A DNA stretch of 64,000 nt from Flavimaricola marinus (lineage in GTDB: Bacteria > Pseudomonadota > Alphaproteobacteria > Rhodobacterales > Rhodobacteraceae), in contig NZ_FXZK01000013.1 of NCBI RefSeq assembly GCF_900184895.1, forward strand, positions 16,723-80,722, in the 5' to 3' direction. The notes below the pieces were generated by a model. That model was not told where the DNA came from and did not search any database. It saw nothing but the letters and a program-made list of their open reading frames with translations. The translations under genes were made by a program, and so were the position numbers. Positions 34,907 to 44,519 of this stretch are shown here, piece by piece; position 1 is the stretch's first letter; each line of letters begins with the position of its first letter.

Positions 34907-35787
34907 GTGCGCCCGAGATGATTGATGCCAAGGCACAGCGCAGTCTGACATCGCGTCAGATGGCGATGTATCGCTTTACCCGCAACCCTGCGGCCTTGAT
35001 CGGCGCACTTATTGTCGTCTCTGTGGTGATTGCCGCCATTTTCGCGCCATGGCTGGCGCCGTCGCCCGAAAGTGCGGGGTCGTTCGTGGACTTTCGCAAT
35101 CGCCATATGGCCCCCTCGTGGGATAACGTAATGGGCACCGACAACGTGGGCCGCGACATCTTCAGCCGGGTGTTGTTCGGCTATCGCGTGTCGCTGGGGC
35201 TGGTCGTGGGGGTTTTGGGCGTCGCTGTCCCTTTGGGTGTCGTTTTGGGGCTGGTCGCGGGCTACTTCGGCGGCTGGACAGAGACCATCGTGATGCGCTT
35301 TACCGACATAATGCTGGCCCTGCCGCCGCTGGCCATGGCGCTGGCGATCACCGCCGTTCTGTCGCCCAATCTGGTCAACGCGATGATCGCCATCACCCTA
35401 CTGTGGTGGACGTGGCACACCCGTCTGATCTATCGCATCGTTAAGGCACAGATGAACGAGGATTACGTCGAGGCGGCAAAGCTGGCAGGGGCGTCGCATT
35501 TCCACATCATGTTCCGCGAACTTCTGCCCAACTGCATCTCTGCGATTGCGGTCAAGATCTCGCTGGATGCGGGGTTCGTGATCCTGTTTGGCGCGTCTCT
35601 TTCGTTTCTGGGGTTGGGTATCCAACCGCCGACACCGGATCTGGGCACGATGGTTGCCACGGGTGCGGAATACATGCCCGAAATGTGGTGGCAGGCCGTC
35701 ATGCCGGGGCTGGCGATCCTCTATGCGATCCTTGGGTTCAATCTTCTGGGCGATGGCCTGCGGGACATGCTGGATGTGGAATTATGA
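34903..35787 (+). CDS. Dipeptide/oligopeptide-type ABC transporter permease (DppC/OppC-like)
   Basis: A 294-residue membrane protein. It carries the DppC signature HxxGTDxxGRD as NVMGTDNVGRDIFSRVLFG near residues 80-98, and the EAA loop EDYVEAAKLAGASHFHIMFR. The C terminus (PGLAILYAILGFNLLGDGLR) is typical. Start and stop overlap the neighbouring genes by four bases each. Confidence 0.93.
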   Translation: MSAPEMIDAKAQRSLTSRQMAMYRFTRNPAALIGALIVVSVVIAAIFAPWLAPSPESAGSFVDFRNRHMAPSWDNVMGTDNVGRDIFSRVLFGYRVSLGLVVGVLGVAVPLGVVLGLVAGYFGGWTETIVMRFTDIMLALPPLAMALAITAVLSPNLVNAMIAITLLWWTWHTRLIYRIVKAQMNEDYVEAAKLAGASHFHIMFRELLPNCISAIAVKISLDAGFVILFGASLSFLGLGIQPPTPDLGTMVATGAEYMPEMWWQAVMPGLAILYAILGFNLLGDGLRDMLDVEL

Positions 35788-37490
35788 GCGAACCATTACT
35801 GGATATCCGCAACCTGACCATCGGCTTTCGCGCCTACGGCCAATACCGCCGTGTGCTGCACGACGTGTCGCTTTCCGTGGGGCAGGGCGAACGCGTGTCC
35901 CTGATCGGGCAATCGGGATCGGGCAAGACCGTGACCATGCGCACGATCATCGGCACCTTGCCGATGCCCCCTGGCGAAGTTGAATCCGGATCAATCCAGT
36001 ATGATCGAAGCTCATTGCTGGACCTGAACAAGATCGAGCGCAACAAGCTGAAGGGCACGGGCATCTCCATCGTGTTGCAAGACCCGATGCTGTCGTTCAA
36101 TCCGGTGCTAACCATTGGGCGGCAAATGGACGACATCGTGCGTTATGGCGATGCACGGCTTGGCCAATCGCGCAGTCGGGACGCACGACGCAGGCACATC
36201 ATCGACACCTTGGACAAAGTGCAATTGTCCGATGGAGATCGCATACTCGACAGCTACCCCATGATGTTGTCGGGCGGGATGCGCCAGCGTGTGCTGATCG
36301 GCATGGCCTTGCTGAACAAGCCGCGTTTGCTGATCGCGGATGAACCGGGGACCGCGTTGGACGTTACCACGCAAGACGAGATTCTGGCGTTGCTGAACCG
36401 CCTAGTCGCCCAGGAGGGGTTGTCGCTGCTGCTGATCACCCACAACCTTGGCGTGGTGCGTGAAATGGCGGACCGCATCTATGTGATGGACAAGGGCCGC
36501 ATCGTCGAACACGGCACCCGCGAGGCGATCTTCAACGCTCCGCAGGACGATTACACCAAACGTCTGATGGCCGCCGTGCCGCCGCTTTATGGGCCTGATG
36601 TGGTGACAATCACCAACGACAAGACAGCCCCGAAACCGGCAATCGCGATCGAGGCCGTCAGCAAGGATTTCACATCTCGCAGCGGCATTTTCAACCAGCA
36701 CAAGACCGAGCACCGCGCCGTCGATAGCGTTTCGATCAATGTCGCACAGGGCGATATTTTCGGGCTGGCGGGCGAAAGCGGGTCGGGGAAAACTACGCTG
36801 GCCAAGATGACGCTGGGGTTGATCGACCCGACCGAGGGGCGCATCGAAATCGACGGTCAGGATGTCGGGCAAACGCGGGGCACAGCTGATTTTCGCAAGC
36901 TGATCCAGATCGTCTATCAGAACCCCGGCTCATCATTGAACCCGCGCCGCACCATCACTGATCAGATCGCAGTGCCGCTGAAATTCACCGGCCACGAAAG
37001 CACGCGGATCAAGACTCGCGTGTGCGAACTGCTTGAGATGGTCGACCTGCCGGCGGATATGGCGAACATGTATCCTCATGAATTGTCGGGCGGGCAGAAA
37101 CAGCGGGTCGCGATTGCGCGGGCGCTCTCGGTGAACCCGCGGATTTTGGTGCTGGACGAACCCACGTCGGCGCTGGATGTGCTCGTGCAATCCACGGTGA
37201 TCGATCTGCTGCACCGGCTGCGGGCCGAATTTGACCTGACCTATCTGTTCATCAGCCACGACCTGTCGCTGATGCGGAACTTCTGTAACCGCGTGGGCGT
37301 CATGCTGCGCGGGCAGATCGTCGAAGAAGGGCCGGTGGCGGATGTGTTCGGCACACCGCAGCATGCCTATACACGGGCCCTGCTGAGCGCGATTCCGGTT
37401 ACGACCGACGCGGCTGAAGCCCTGAAACCCAAAGTCAGCAAAGAAGAACGCGGCGCGGTTTTGAATCGCTCAACCGCAATTGGAGGATAG
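35784..37490 (+). CDS. Fused dual ATP-binding protein of a dipeptide-type ABC transporter (DppD-DppF)
   Basis: A 568-residue protein with two complete ATPase domains. The first has Walker A GQSGSGKT near 39-46 and signature LSGGMRQR near 159-166. The second has Walker A GESGSGKTTL near 328-337 and signature LSGGQKQR near 434-441, with [12 protein letters not shown] following. DppD and DppF are often separate; here they are fused. The ATG at 35784 overlaps the permease stop (ATGA). The gene ends three bases before the hydantoinase gene, so all are one operon. Confidence 0.93.
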   Translation: MSEPLLDIRNLTIGFRAYGQYRRVLHDVSLSVGQGERVSLIGQSGSGKTVTMRTIIGTLPMPPGEVESGSIQYDRSSLLDLNKIERNKLKGTGISIVLQDPMLSFNPVLTIGRQMDDIVRYGDARLGQSRSRDARRRHIIDTLDKVQLSDGDRILDSYPMMLSGGMRQRVLIGMALLNKPRLLIADEPGTALDVTTQDEILALLNRLVAQEGLSLLLITHNLGVVREMADRIYVMDKGRIVEHGTREAIFNAPQDDYTKRLMAAVPPLYGPDVVTITNDKTAPKPAIAIEAVSKDFTSRSGIFNQHKTEHRAVDSVSINVAQGDIFGLAGESGSGKTTLAKMTLGLIDPTEGRIEIDGQDVGQTRGTADFRKLIQIVYQNPGSSLNPRRTITDQIAVPLKFTGHESTRIKTRVCELLEMVDLPADMANMYPHELSGGQKQRVAIARALSVNPRILVLDEPTSALDVLVQSTVIDLLHRLRAEFDLTYLFISHDLSLMRNFCNRVGVMLRGQIVEEGPVADVFGTPQHAYTRALLSAIPVTTDAAEALKPKVSKEERGAVLNRSTAIGG

Positions 37491-37493
37491 TGA

Positions 37494-39038
37494 ATGATAC
37501 GAATTGGCGTGGACGTTGGTGGCACCAACACCGATGCGGTGGTGATGGATGGGGACAAGATCCTTGCGGGCGTGAAATCTCCGACCACCGAAGACGTGAT
37601 GGGTGGTGTGGCCAACAGCATCACCAAGGTTCTTGAGGAGTCCGGCGTGAAGGGTGAAAAAGTTGGCGCCGTGATGATCGGTACCACCCATTTCGTCAAT
37701 GCCGTCGTTGAGCGTCGCCATATGGAACCCACTGCCGCCGTGCGCCTGTGTCTTCCTGCCGCGCAGTGTTTGCCGCCGATGGTGGACTGGCCCGATGACA
37801 TCCGCGAAGTCGTGGGCGGTCATTATTGGATGGCCAAGGGCGGGCACGAATTTGATGGGCGCGAGATCAGCGCCTTGGACATGGATGAACTGGACCGGAT
37901 TGCCGAAGAAATCGCCAAGGCCGGGCTTGAATCGATTGCGATTTCGTCGGTGTTTTCGCCGGTCAATGACGTGATGGAGCGCACCGCGATGGAGCGTCTG
38001 CAGAAACGGCTGCCCGATGCCAATTTCACCCTGTCTTCCGAAATTGGCCGTTTGGGGATCCTCGAGCGTGAAAACGCCGCGATCATGAATGCGTCGCTAC
38101 GCGCGCTCTCGCGCCGAACGGTCGATGCCTTTGGCCGCGCGTTGGAGCAAGTGGGGCTGACCTGCCCCTATTATATCACTCAGAACGACGGCACTCTGAT
38201 GAACCGCGACTTCGTTCAGGCCTATCCGGTGCTGACATTTGCCAGCGGGCCGACGAACTCCATGCGCGGGGCGTCATTCCTGTCGGGCGAGGCCGATGCC
38301 ATTGTTGTCGATATCGGCGGCACGACCACGGATGTGGGCGCGTTGGTCAAGGGGTTCCCCCGTCAGGCCAGCACCACGGTAGACGTGGGCGGTGTGCGCA
38401 CCAATTTCCGTATGCCCGATGTCTATTCCATCGCCCTTGGCGGCGGCACGATTGTGGCCGGAGAAGGCCAGAAGATGACCGTCGGGCCCCGCTCTGTCGG
38501 GTATCGCATTCTGCAGGACGCCATGGTCTTTGGCGGTGACACATTGACGGCAACGGATGTTGTCGTGGCGTTGGGCCTGTCCGGTTTGGGCGATGCAAGC
38601 AAGGTTGCCAGTCTCGATAAGGCGCGGCTGGAACATGCCGATGCGATGATTGATGAGATGGTGCTGAACGCCGTGGAACGCATGCGGGTGTCGCCCGATC
38701 CGATCCCCATTCTGGCGGTCGGAGGCGGTTCGATCCTGATGCCTGATCAGATTGGCGATCTCCCGGTCATCCGGCCCGATCATTTTGCCGTCGCCAACGC
38801 CGTGGGCGCGGCAATCGGCCAGATATCGGGGGAAGTCGATCGTATCTTCTCGCTTGAATCGATTTCACGGGCCGACGCGCTTGAACAGGCTCGCGAGGAG
38901 GCAACCGCAAAGGCGGTCTCTGCGGGGGCGCATCCAGACACCATCGAACTGCTGGATCAGGAAGATGTGCCGCTGGCCTATCTGCCTGGTCAGGCTACCC
39001 GCATTCGCCTGAAGGTCGTGGGGTCCATGGATGTCTGA
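37494..39038 (+). CDS. Hydantoinase/oxoprolinase family protein (HyuA-like N-terminal and core)
   Basis: A 514-residue protein. It begins MIRIGVDVGGTNTDAVVMDG, the ASKHA nucleotide-binding phosphate-1 motif. The second motif is AIVVDIGGTTTDVGALVKGF near 264-283, and IALGGGTIVAG follows near 310. The family hydrolyses hydantoins or 5-oxoproline with ATP. It is shorter than full HyuA/oxoprolinase A (about 690), and lacks the C-terminal region, as is common in genes paired with DUF917 proteins. It overlaps the next gene by eight bases. Likely acts on the imported ring compound. Confidence 0.88.
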   Translation: MIRIGVDVGGTNTDAVVMDGDKILAGVKSPTTEDVMGGVANSITKVLEESGVKGEKVGAVMIGTTHFVNAVVERRHMEPTAAVRLCLPAAQCLPPMVDWPDDIREVVGGHYWMAKGGHEFDGREISALDMDELDRIAEEIAKAGLESIAISSVFSPVNDVMERTAMERLQKRLPDANFTLSSEIGRLGILERENAAIMNASLRALSRRTVDAFGRALEQVGLTCPYYITQNDGTLMNRDFVQAYPVLTFASGPTNSMRGASFLSGEADAIVVDIGGTTTDVGALVKGFPRQASTTVDVGGVRTNFRMPDVYSIALGGGTIVAGEGQKMTVGPRSVGYRILQDAMVFGGDTLTATDVVVALGLSGLGDASKVASLDKARLEHADAMIDEMVLNAVERMRVSPDPIPILAVGGGSILMPDQIGDLPVIRPDHFAVANAVGAAIGQISGEVDRIFSLESISRADALEQAREEATAKAVSAGAHPDTIELLDQEDVPLAYLPGQATRIRLKVVGSMDV

Positions 39039-40134
39039 TACACTTAGAGAAGTCACGCTTGAGGATCTGGATGCTATTGAAATCGGCGCGGCGATCCTTG
39101 GCACTGGGGGCGGGGGCAACCCCTATATCGGCAAGCTGCGCTGCCGCGAAGAGTTGCGCAAGGGGCGCAAGATTCCGGTCATTCCGCTGAATGAACTGCC
39201 CGATGATGCGCTGGTTGTGTCCTTGGGCGGGATCGGAGCGCCGGTTGTCGGCGTCGAAAAGATCGAGGAAGGCGAGGAATGCCTGCGTGCCCTTCGGGCC
39301 GTCGAACAGGAAGTCGGCAAAAAGGTCGACGCGCTCATCTCGGCGGAAATCGGTGGCGCGAATTCCATGGAACCGATGTTGACGGCCGCACAGGCCGGAT
39401 TGCCCGTGGTGGATGGCGATGGCATGGGCCGCGCGTTCCCTGAAATGCAGATGATCACATGGTCGATCTATGGCCAGCGATCGACGCCTGCGGCGATGGC
39501 CGACGAAAAGGGCAATATCGTGGTGTTTCGCGAAACACCGAATGACAAATGGGTCGAAGATCTTGCCCGTGCCAGCGTCGTCGTCATGGGTGCCGCTGCT
39601 GGTCTGGCGCAGGCGCCGATGCGCGGTGAGTTCGTGAAACGCGCCGCCATTCCTGGGACGGTGACGCAGGCCTACAATCTGGGCCGCGCCGTGCTGGATG
39701 CCAACCGCGACCACCGCGATCCTGTGCAGGCGGTCATCGATCATGAGGGCGGGCGGCTGTTGATGACGGCCAAGATTGTCGATCTTGAGCGGCACCTGAA
39801 GGGCGGCTTTGCTGTCGGGCATCTGTCACTGGAAGGCTACGGTGCCTTTGCCGGGGACAGTGGCAAGATCAATTTGCAAAACGAGTTCCTGATCTTCGCG
39901 CGTAACGAGGTTGTCGAGGTTTGTGTTCCGGACCTGATTGTCGTTCTGGACGCGGATACGGGCCACCCGATCACCACCGAGATGCTGCGCTATGGCCAAC
40001 GGATCGCGGTGCTGGGTCTGCCCTGTCACGCCCTGTTGCGCACACCAGAAGCCCTGGCCGTCGTTGGCCCGGCTGCTTTCGGATATCCGGAAGTTGAATT
40101 TGTGCCGATGGCCGCAAAGGGGGACGCCAAATGA
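39031..40134 (+). CDS. DUF917-family protein (first of two)
   Basis: A 367-residue protein. The N terminus IEIGAAILGTGGGGNPYIGK, then LSVSLGG-type and VDGDGMGRAFPEMQMITWSI near 128-147, are the DUF917 signatures. The family is now linked to S-methyl-thiohydantoin desulfurases, from memory of Pfam renaming. That would fit the adjacent hydantoinase. The next gene is a paralogue with the same motifs, overlapping by four bases. They may form a heteromer, or act on two related substrates. Confidence 0.85.
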   Translation: MSDTLREVTLEDLDAIEIGAAILGTGGGGNPYIGKLRCREELRKGRKIPVIPLNELPDDALVVSLGGIGAPVVGVEKIEEGEECLRALRAVEQEVGKKVDALISAEIGGANSMEPMLTAAQAGLPVVDGDGMGRAFPEMQMITWSIYGQRSTPAAMADEKGNIVVFRETPNDKWVEDLARASVVVMGAAAGLAQAPMRGEFVKRAAIPGTVTQAYNLGRAVLDANRDHRDPVQAVIDHEGGRLLMTAKIVDLERHLKGGFAVGHLSLEGYGAFAGDSGKINLQNEFLIFARNEVVEVCVPDLIVVLDADTGHPITTEMLRYGQRIAVLGLPCHALLRTPEALAVVGPAAFGYPEVEFVPMAAKGDAK

Positions 40135-41216
40135 CACCGATCAAGACGATTGCCCGTGAAGACATGGAGAATATCGCCCTTGGTGGGGCCTTCCTTGGCA
40201 CGGGGGGCGGGGGCGACCCCTATATCGGCAAACTGATCGCCGAACAGGCGATTGACGCCAATGGCCCCGTTGCCGTGATCGACGTGGAAGATCTGGCAGA
40301 TGATGCGTTGGTTGTGCCCGTGGCAATGATGGGCGCTCCCACGGTGATGCTAGAAAAGCTGCCGCGCGGCGACGAGGCCTACTCGGCTCTGCGCGCGCTG
40401 GAAGCTGTGATGGGCCGCAAGGCCGACGCGATCTTTTGCATCGAGGCGGGCGGGCTGAACTCGACGATCCCGATTGCCGTTGCCGCGACGGCTGGCCTGC
40501 CGATTGTAGACGGCGATGGCATGGGCCGCGCCTTTCCCGAATTACAGATGGTGTCGATGACCATGGCGGGGGTCTCTGCCTGCCCGATGACCATGGCCGA
40601 CGAGAAAGGCAATGCGGTGACGATGAACACGGTCGACAACCTATCGACCGAGAAATTCGCTCGCTCCATCACCGTTGAAATGGGCGGTGCGGGCTTGATT
40701 GCGCTTTATCCGATGACGGGGGCACAGGCAAAAGAGGCCGTGTTGCGCGGTTCGATGAGCCTGATCCATTCCATCGGGCGCATCATCCACGAGGAACAGG
40801 CCGCCAACCGCAACTGCTCCGACCGCCTTGCGGCGGATTTGAATGGTATGCGCCTGTTTGAGGGGCGTGTTATGGATGTGGACCGCAAGACAACGGGCGG
40901 GTTTGCCCGTGGCAAAGCGGTGATCGAGGGGCTCGAAGGCTATGCAGGCCAAACCATGCACCTGCATTTCCAGAACGAATTTTTGGTGGCGGAAACTGAC
41001 GACGGCACACTGCTGGCCAGCACGCCCGATCTGATCTGCCTGCTGGATCTTGAGACCGGACTGCCGATCACGACCGAAACAATGGGTTACGGATTTCGGG
41101 TGATCGTGTTCGGAATGCCCTGCGATCCTGCGTGGCGCAGCGAGCATGGCCTGCAACTCGTGGGGCCCCGCTACTTCGGATACGAGCACGACTACGTTCC
41201 AATAGAAGACCTGTAA
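40131..41216 (+). CDS. DUF917-family protein (second of two)
   Basis: A 361-residue paralogue of the preceding protein. It shares LGGAFLGTGGGGDPYIGKLI near residues 16-35 and VDGDGMGRAFPELQMVSMTM near 124-143, yet most other positions differ, so the duplication is old. Length is the same as the family. It completes the enzyme set of the operon and lies 34 bases before the binding-protein gene. Confidence 0.85.
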   Translation: MTPIKTIAREDMENIALGGAFLGTGGGGDPYIGKLIAEQAIDANGPVAVIDVEDLADDALVVPVAMMGAPTVMLEKLPRGDEAYSALRALEAVMGRKADAIFCIEAGGLNSTIPIAVAATAGLPIVDGDGMGRAFPELQMVSMTMAGVSACPMTMADEKGNAVTMNTVDNLSTEKFARSITVEMGGAGLIALYPMTGAQAKEAVLRGSMSLIHSIGRIIHEEQAANRNCSDRLAADLNGMRLFEGRVMDVDRKTTGGFARGKAVIEGLEGYAGQTMHLHFQNEFLVAETDDGTLLASTPDLICLLDLETGLPITTETMGYGFRVIVFGMPCDPAWRSEHGLQLVGPRYFGYEHDYVPIEDL

Positions 41217-41250
41217 GGGTCCGCGAAACCAACCAACAAGGAGAAAGACA

Positions 41251-42819
41251 ATGACACATCTACGTTCCCTTCTGCTGGCCGCAGCGGCAACCGGTGCGCT
41301 TCTCGCCGCCGCCCCGGCCGCGGCAGACAATATCGTGACAGTCAACACGGTGCAGATTTTCGGCACGATCGATCCGGCCAAGATCAACGACTATACGGAA
41401 TACATGGCCGCCGTGAACATGTACGAGGCCCTGACCACCCTTGACGGAGACGGCAATATCCAACCGCTTCTCGCCGAAAGCTGGGAGGTTTCGGATGACA
41501 CGCTGACATGGACCTTTACCCTCAAGGAAGGCGCGACATTCCAGGATGGAAGCCCCGTCGAGGCCAAGGATGTCGTCTGGTCGATCGAGCGGCTGCTGGC
41601 GATCAACGAAGGCCCATCCTATCTGTTCAGCCCGATCATGTCGCAAGGCTCCGTCACCGCGCCTGACGCACGCACGGTGCAGATTGTCCTGAACGAGGTC
41701 TACACACCCTTCCTGACGACGACCCCGATCCTGTTCATCGTGAACTCTGATCTGGCGATGGAGAACGCGACCGATGATGACCCATGGGCACAGGATTATC
41801 TGGCCAATACCAGCGTCGGCGCGGGAGCGTTTATGCTCGACAGCTGGAACCGCGGTGCGTCGATGACGCTCAAGGCATATGACGGCTATCACCTTGGCTG
41901 GGACGATCAGGGGATCGACGAAGTGCGTTTCGTCGTCACCAACGAGGAAGCAACCGTCAAGGCGCTGGCACAGGCCGGCGAACTGTCGATGTCCTCGGAT
42001 GCGCAAGCGCAGGAGACCTATGCCGCCATTGGCGCGTTGGAGGACTACACCATCCTCGAATATCCGACAGCGACGAATTTCTATTTCAAGCTGAATAACC
42101 AGCGCCCGCCAACCGATGATGCCAACATCCGCCGCGCCCTAGCACTCGCGACGGACTACGAGACAATCCGCGAATTCCTGCTGCCCGGCGAACCACTTGC
42201 CGGTCCGATGCCGCCGGTCTTCGCGGATGCTTTCCCCGATGACGTGCTGCCGCCGGAATTCGACCTGGAAGCGGCGCGCGCACTGGTCGAACAATCGGCA
42301 TATGCAGGGCAGGGGCCGATCGACGTCGAAATGATGTATGTTGCGGGCCTTGCCTTCGAAGAAGAAATCGCGCTGCTGCAAAAGTCGATCCTCGATTCCA
42401 TCGGCTTCAACACAATCCTTCGGCCCGAGCCGTGGAACCGGATGACCGAACTGGCCGCGAACGTGGATACGACCCCGGGTATGACGCAGGTGTTCTATGG
42501 GGCGACCTATCCGTCGCCTGACAGCTACTTCTTTAACCAGTCCCATTCGGATGCCGCGGGAACGTGGCAGTCGATGGATTGGGTGATGAACGATGAAGTG
42601 GATGCCATGATTGACGAAGCCCGCTCGACCGCGGACGTGGATCGCCAGAACGAAATCTATCGTGACTTGCAGCGCATGCTGGTCGACCAACAGGCCTCGG
42701 TTTACGTGCTGACCCAACGGTCCCAGCAGGCCATGCACCGCTGCCTTGACGGGTTTACCTGGGTTCCGATGCAAAGCTTCGAATTCAATTTCCATACTAT
42801 GAAATGGATTTGCGACTGA
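41251..42819 (+). CDS. Dipeptide-type ABC transporter substrate-binding protein (SBP_bac_5)
   Basis: A 522-residue periplasmic protein. A signal peptide (MTHLRSLLLAAAATGALLAA, cleavage after an AAA site) leads to TVNTVQIFGTIDPAKINDYT and LLAESWEVSDDTLTWTFTLK, then DGSPVEAKDVVWSIERL, all typical of the DppA/OppA group. Strong ribosome site AAGGAGAA. Unusually it is the last gene of its operon rather than the first. A terminator follows at 42848. Ligand probably the compound handled by the hydantoinase and DUF917 enzymes. Confidence 0.93.
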   Translation: MTHLRSLLLAAAATGALLAAAPAAADNIVTVNTVQIFGTIDPAKINDYTEYMAAVNMYEALTTLDGDGNIQPLLAESWEVSDDTLTWTFTLKEGATFQDGSPVEAKDVVWSIERLLAINEGPSYLFSPIMSQGSVTAPDARTVQIVLNEVYTPFLTTTPILFIVNSDLAMENATDDDPWAQDYLANTSVGAGAFMLDSWNRGASMTLKAYDGYHLGWDDQGIDEVRFVVTNEEATVKALAQAGELSMSSDAQAQETYAAIGALEDYTILEYPTATNFYFKLNNQRPPTDDANIRRALALATDYETIREFLLPGEPLAGPMPPVFADAFPDDVLPPEFDLEAARALVEQSAYAGQGPIDVEMMYVAGLAFEEEIALLQKSILDSIGFNTILRPEPWNRMTELAANVDTTPGMTQVFYGATYPSPDSYFFNQSHSDAAGTWQSMDWVMNDEVDAMIDEARSTADVDRQNEIYRDLQRMLVDQQASVYVLTQRSQQAMHRCLDGFTWVPMQSFEFNFHTMKWICD

Positions 42820-42847
42820 TCGCAGCGTAACCGTTTGAAATTGAAAA

Positions 42848-42874
42848 GGCGCCGGAGCAATCCGGCGTCTTTTT
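42848..42874 (+). terminator. Factor-independent terminator of the hydantoinase operon
   Basis: GGCGCCGGA, loop GCAA, TCCGGCGTC, then TTTTT. The nine-base stem has one wobble pair. It ends the operon that starts at 33884. Confidence 0.85.
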
Positions 42875-42997
42875 GCTGGACAGACGACGTTCCAATCGAG
42901 GACCCGCTGCCGACAGTGTTTGACTAGCGTTTCTTCAGGGCCGGCTCTTCGACGAGCGGGCCAAGCAAGACGAGACTTATACATTAATCGGATGAGT

Positions 42998-43558
42998 TCA
43001 CTCGCGGGCTATTTTATCTCCAGGGGTTATGCGCTGGCGCCGAAGGGGCGGTCGATAAACGCGATCTTGCCAAGGATACCTGAGTTTGTAATGGATGTGG
43101 CTGGGTGTGATCGTTGGGATTGTCTCTAGCCTGCTGAGGGTCGCTTTGGCCGTTCGGAGGGAACGGAAGCTTTGGCGACACCCTAGCAGCCGCTTCAACG
43201 CCGCATGATTGCTTGCGATTCGATTGTTGCATCATTTTCGGTCGACGCTGATGTAGGTTTCACCGACATGCCAGTCGACCCTGGCGTGGCGCAGATGCTT
43301 CTCGGTGCGCTTGTTCAGTTCCGGGCCGAACTTCTGGACCCAACGATACAGCATAAAGCGATCAACCGTGATGTCCCGCTCTGCTAGACGATCGGGGATA
43401 TCCTGATAGGAAAGCGGGTATCGCAGATACCACCGGATTGCATAGAGAATGATCTCATGCGGAAATAGTTGATGTTTGAGCAGTGATTGGCGCTGCATGC
43501 TCAACCTCAACAGCCAAAATCTGGCGGACAACAGAAGTTTATGCAACAGCCCCATCAC
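42998..43558 (-). pseudogene. IS6-family transposase with internal deletion
   Basis: The minus strand first encodes an N-terminal part (FPHEIILYAIRWYLRYPLSY, LYRWVQKFGPELNKR, WHVGETYISV), then a TGA, then in the same frame the C-terminal part (NNRIASNHAALKRLLGCRQS, FRSLRTAKATLS). About 75 central residues are missing, between the VGGKW-type and IDRKW-type strings of an intact protein. The catalytic Asp of HVDETY is Gly, the middle Asp is deleted, and the Glu of NNRIESDH is Ala, so the enzyme is dead in three ways. Confidence 0.83.
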
Positions 43559-44067
43559 TTCCGCGAAAGACGGTCTTCGTCATCCACGACACTAAAGACG
43601 CAACCTTCGCTGCTCCATCGCCACAACACGATATGGAAGTCCGATGACAACGCGCCCTTCGCAAAACTCTGGATCAGAAGCCCCGCGAACCGATCTGCTA
43701 TGAGGGCGCTTGCTAAATTTTGTGTCGGCACAGGTTGGCCATCGAGCATCTTCATGCGCCATGCAGGGTCGGCAAGCATCGACATTGTCATACCATACCG
43801 GTCAAGTCCGCCCAGATCGCGGGTATCGAAAATAGGCCCAAGGTCGGCCTTGTAGGATATCAGGATCGTGGGTTGCAGGCTGCCGACCTGGTTGGCTTCC
43901 CGAAGCGCGGTCGCGGGGCTCAGCGCCGTGTAGAGGGCAGGGATGCCGTTGGCATTAAAGCGCCCTCCATAGAGTTCAGCGCCTCGTCCGGACATAGGCG
44001 CGCGGGCATAGACCGGGTTCAGGGCGCGATAGAGTGGCCCTGTGTAGCGTCCATCTTTCAGCGGCAT
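43555..44067 (-). CDS. RES-domain toxin
   Basis: A 170-residue RES protein. It contains PLYRALNPVYARAPMSGRGA and ELYGGRFNANGIPALYTALS, the two Arg and Tyr/Glu motifs that bind NAD in RES toxins, followed by ATALREANQVG. Such toxins degrade NAD+ in the cytoplasm. The antitoxin gene lies upstream with about 100 bases between, wider than usual. No earlier in-frame ATG or GTG exists in that gap. The 3' end abuts the dead IS6 transposase (four-base overlap). Confidence 0.85.
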   Translation of the reverse strand: MPLKDGRYTGPLYRALNPVYARAPMSGRGAELYGGRFNANGIPALYTALSPATALREANQVGSLQPTILISYKADLGPIFDTRDLGGLDRYGMTMSMLADPAWRMKMLDGQPVPTQNLASALIADRFAGLLIQSFAKGALSSDFHIVLWRWSSEGCVFSVVDDEDRLSRK

Positions 44068-44168
44068 CTCAGCGTCACGCCATTCAAAAATATAGTGTGT
44101 GACACCAATGTCCCGAGAACACGAAGTGTGACTGGGTATCGGTGTCTCATGTCTTGGCGGGGCGCGCT

Positions 44169-44519
44169 TTAGGCAAAGACGCCCGCATCGACCGCATCGA
44201 TGTACTCCAGAACTTGCTGAGCTTTGCCTTCCTGAACCAGCTGCATGGCTGTCCGGCCATCAAAGCCGGGCAGGGGCTCTGACCGGTACCATGCATAGGC
44301 CATCAGTTCCGAGCCGAAGCGGGGCTCGACTTTGTTCAGCACCTCTACCAATTCGCGCAGGCGGCGCTGCGTCTTGTCCGAACCGATGCGGGTTCGCCTC
44401 TGCAACGCGTCTTTGCCCAAGCCGACGGTCAATGCGATCTCTTCTGCTGATGTGCGTAGCACCGCGGCGATCTTGCGCGGTTCGAATTGCCCAGCTTCAG
44501 CAAAGTTCGTGATGTGCAT
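44169..44519 (-). CDS. Xre/MbcA/ParS-type antitoxin, partner of the RES toxin
   Basis: A 116-residue protein. The first part holds an Xre-like helix-turn-helix (RKIAAVLRTSAEEIALTVGL) and the C-terminal half is the MbcA/ParS toxin-binding domain (RLRELVEVLNKVEPRFGSEL, MAYAWYRSEPLPGFDGRTAM). It precedes the toxin gene, as usual for Xre-RES systems. Confidence 0.85.
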   Translation of the reverse strand: MHITNFAEAGQFEPRKIAAVLRTSAEEIALTVGLGKDALQRRTRIGSDKTQRRLRELVEVLNKVEPRFGSELMAYAWYRSEPLPGFDGRTAMQLVQEGKAQQVLEYIDAVDAGVFA

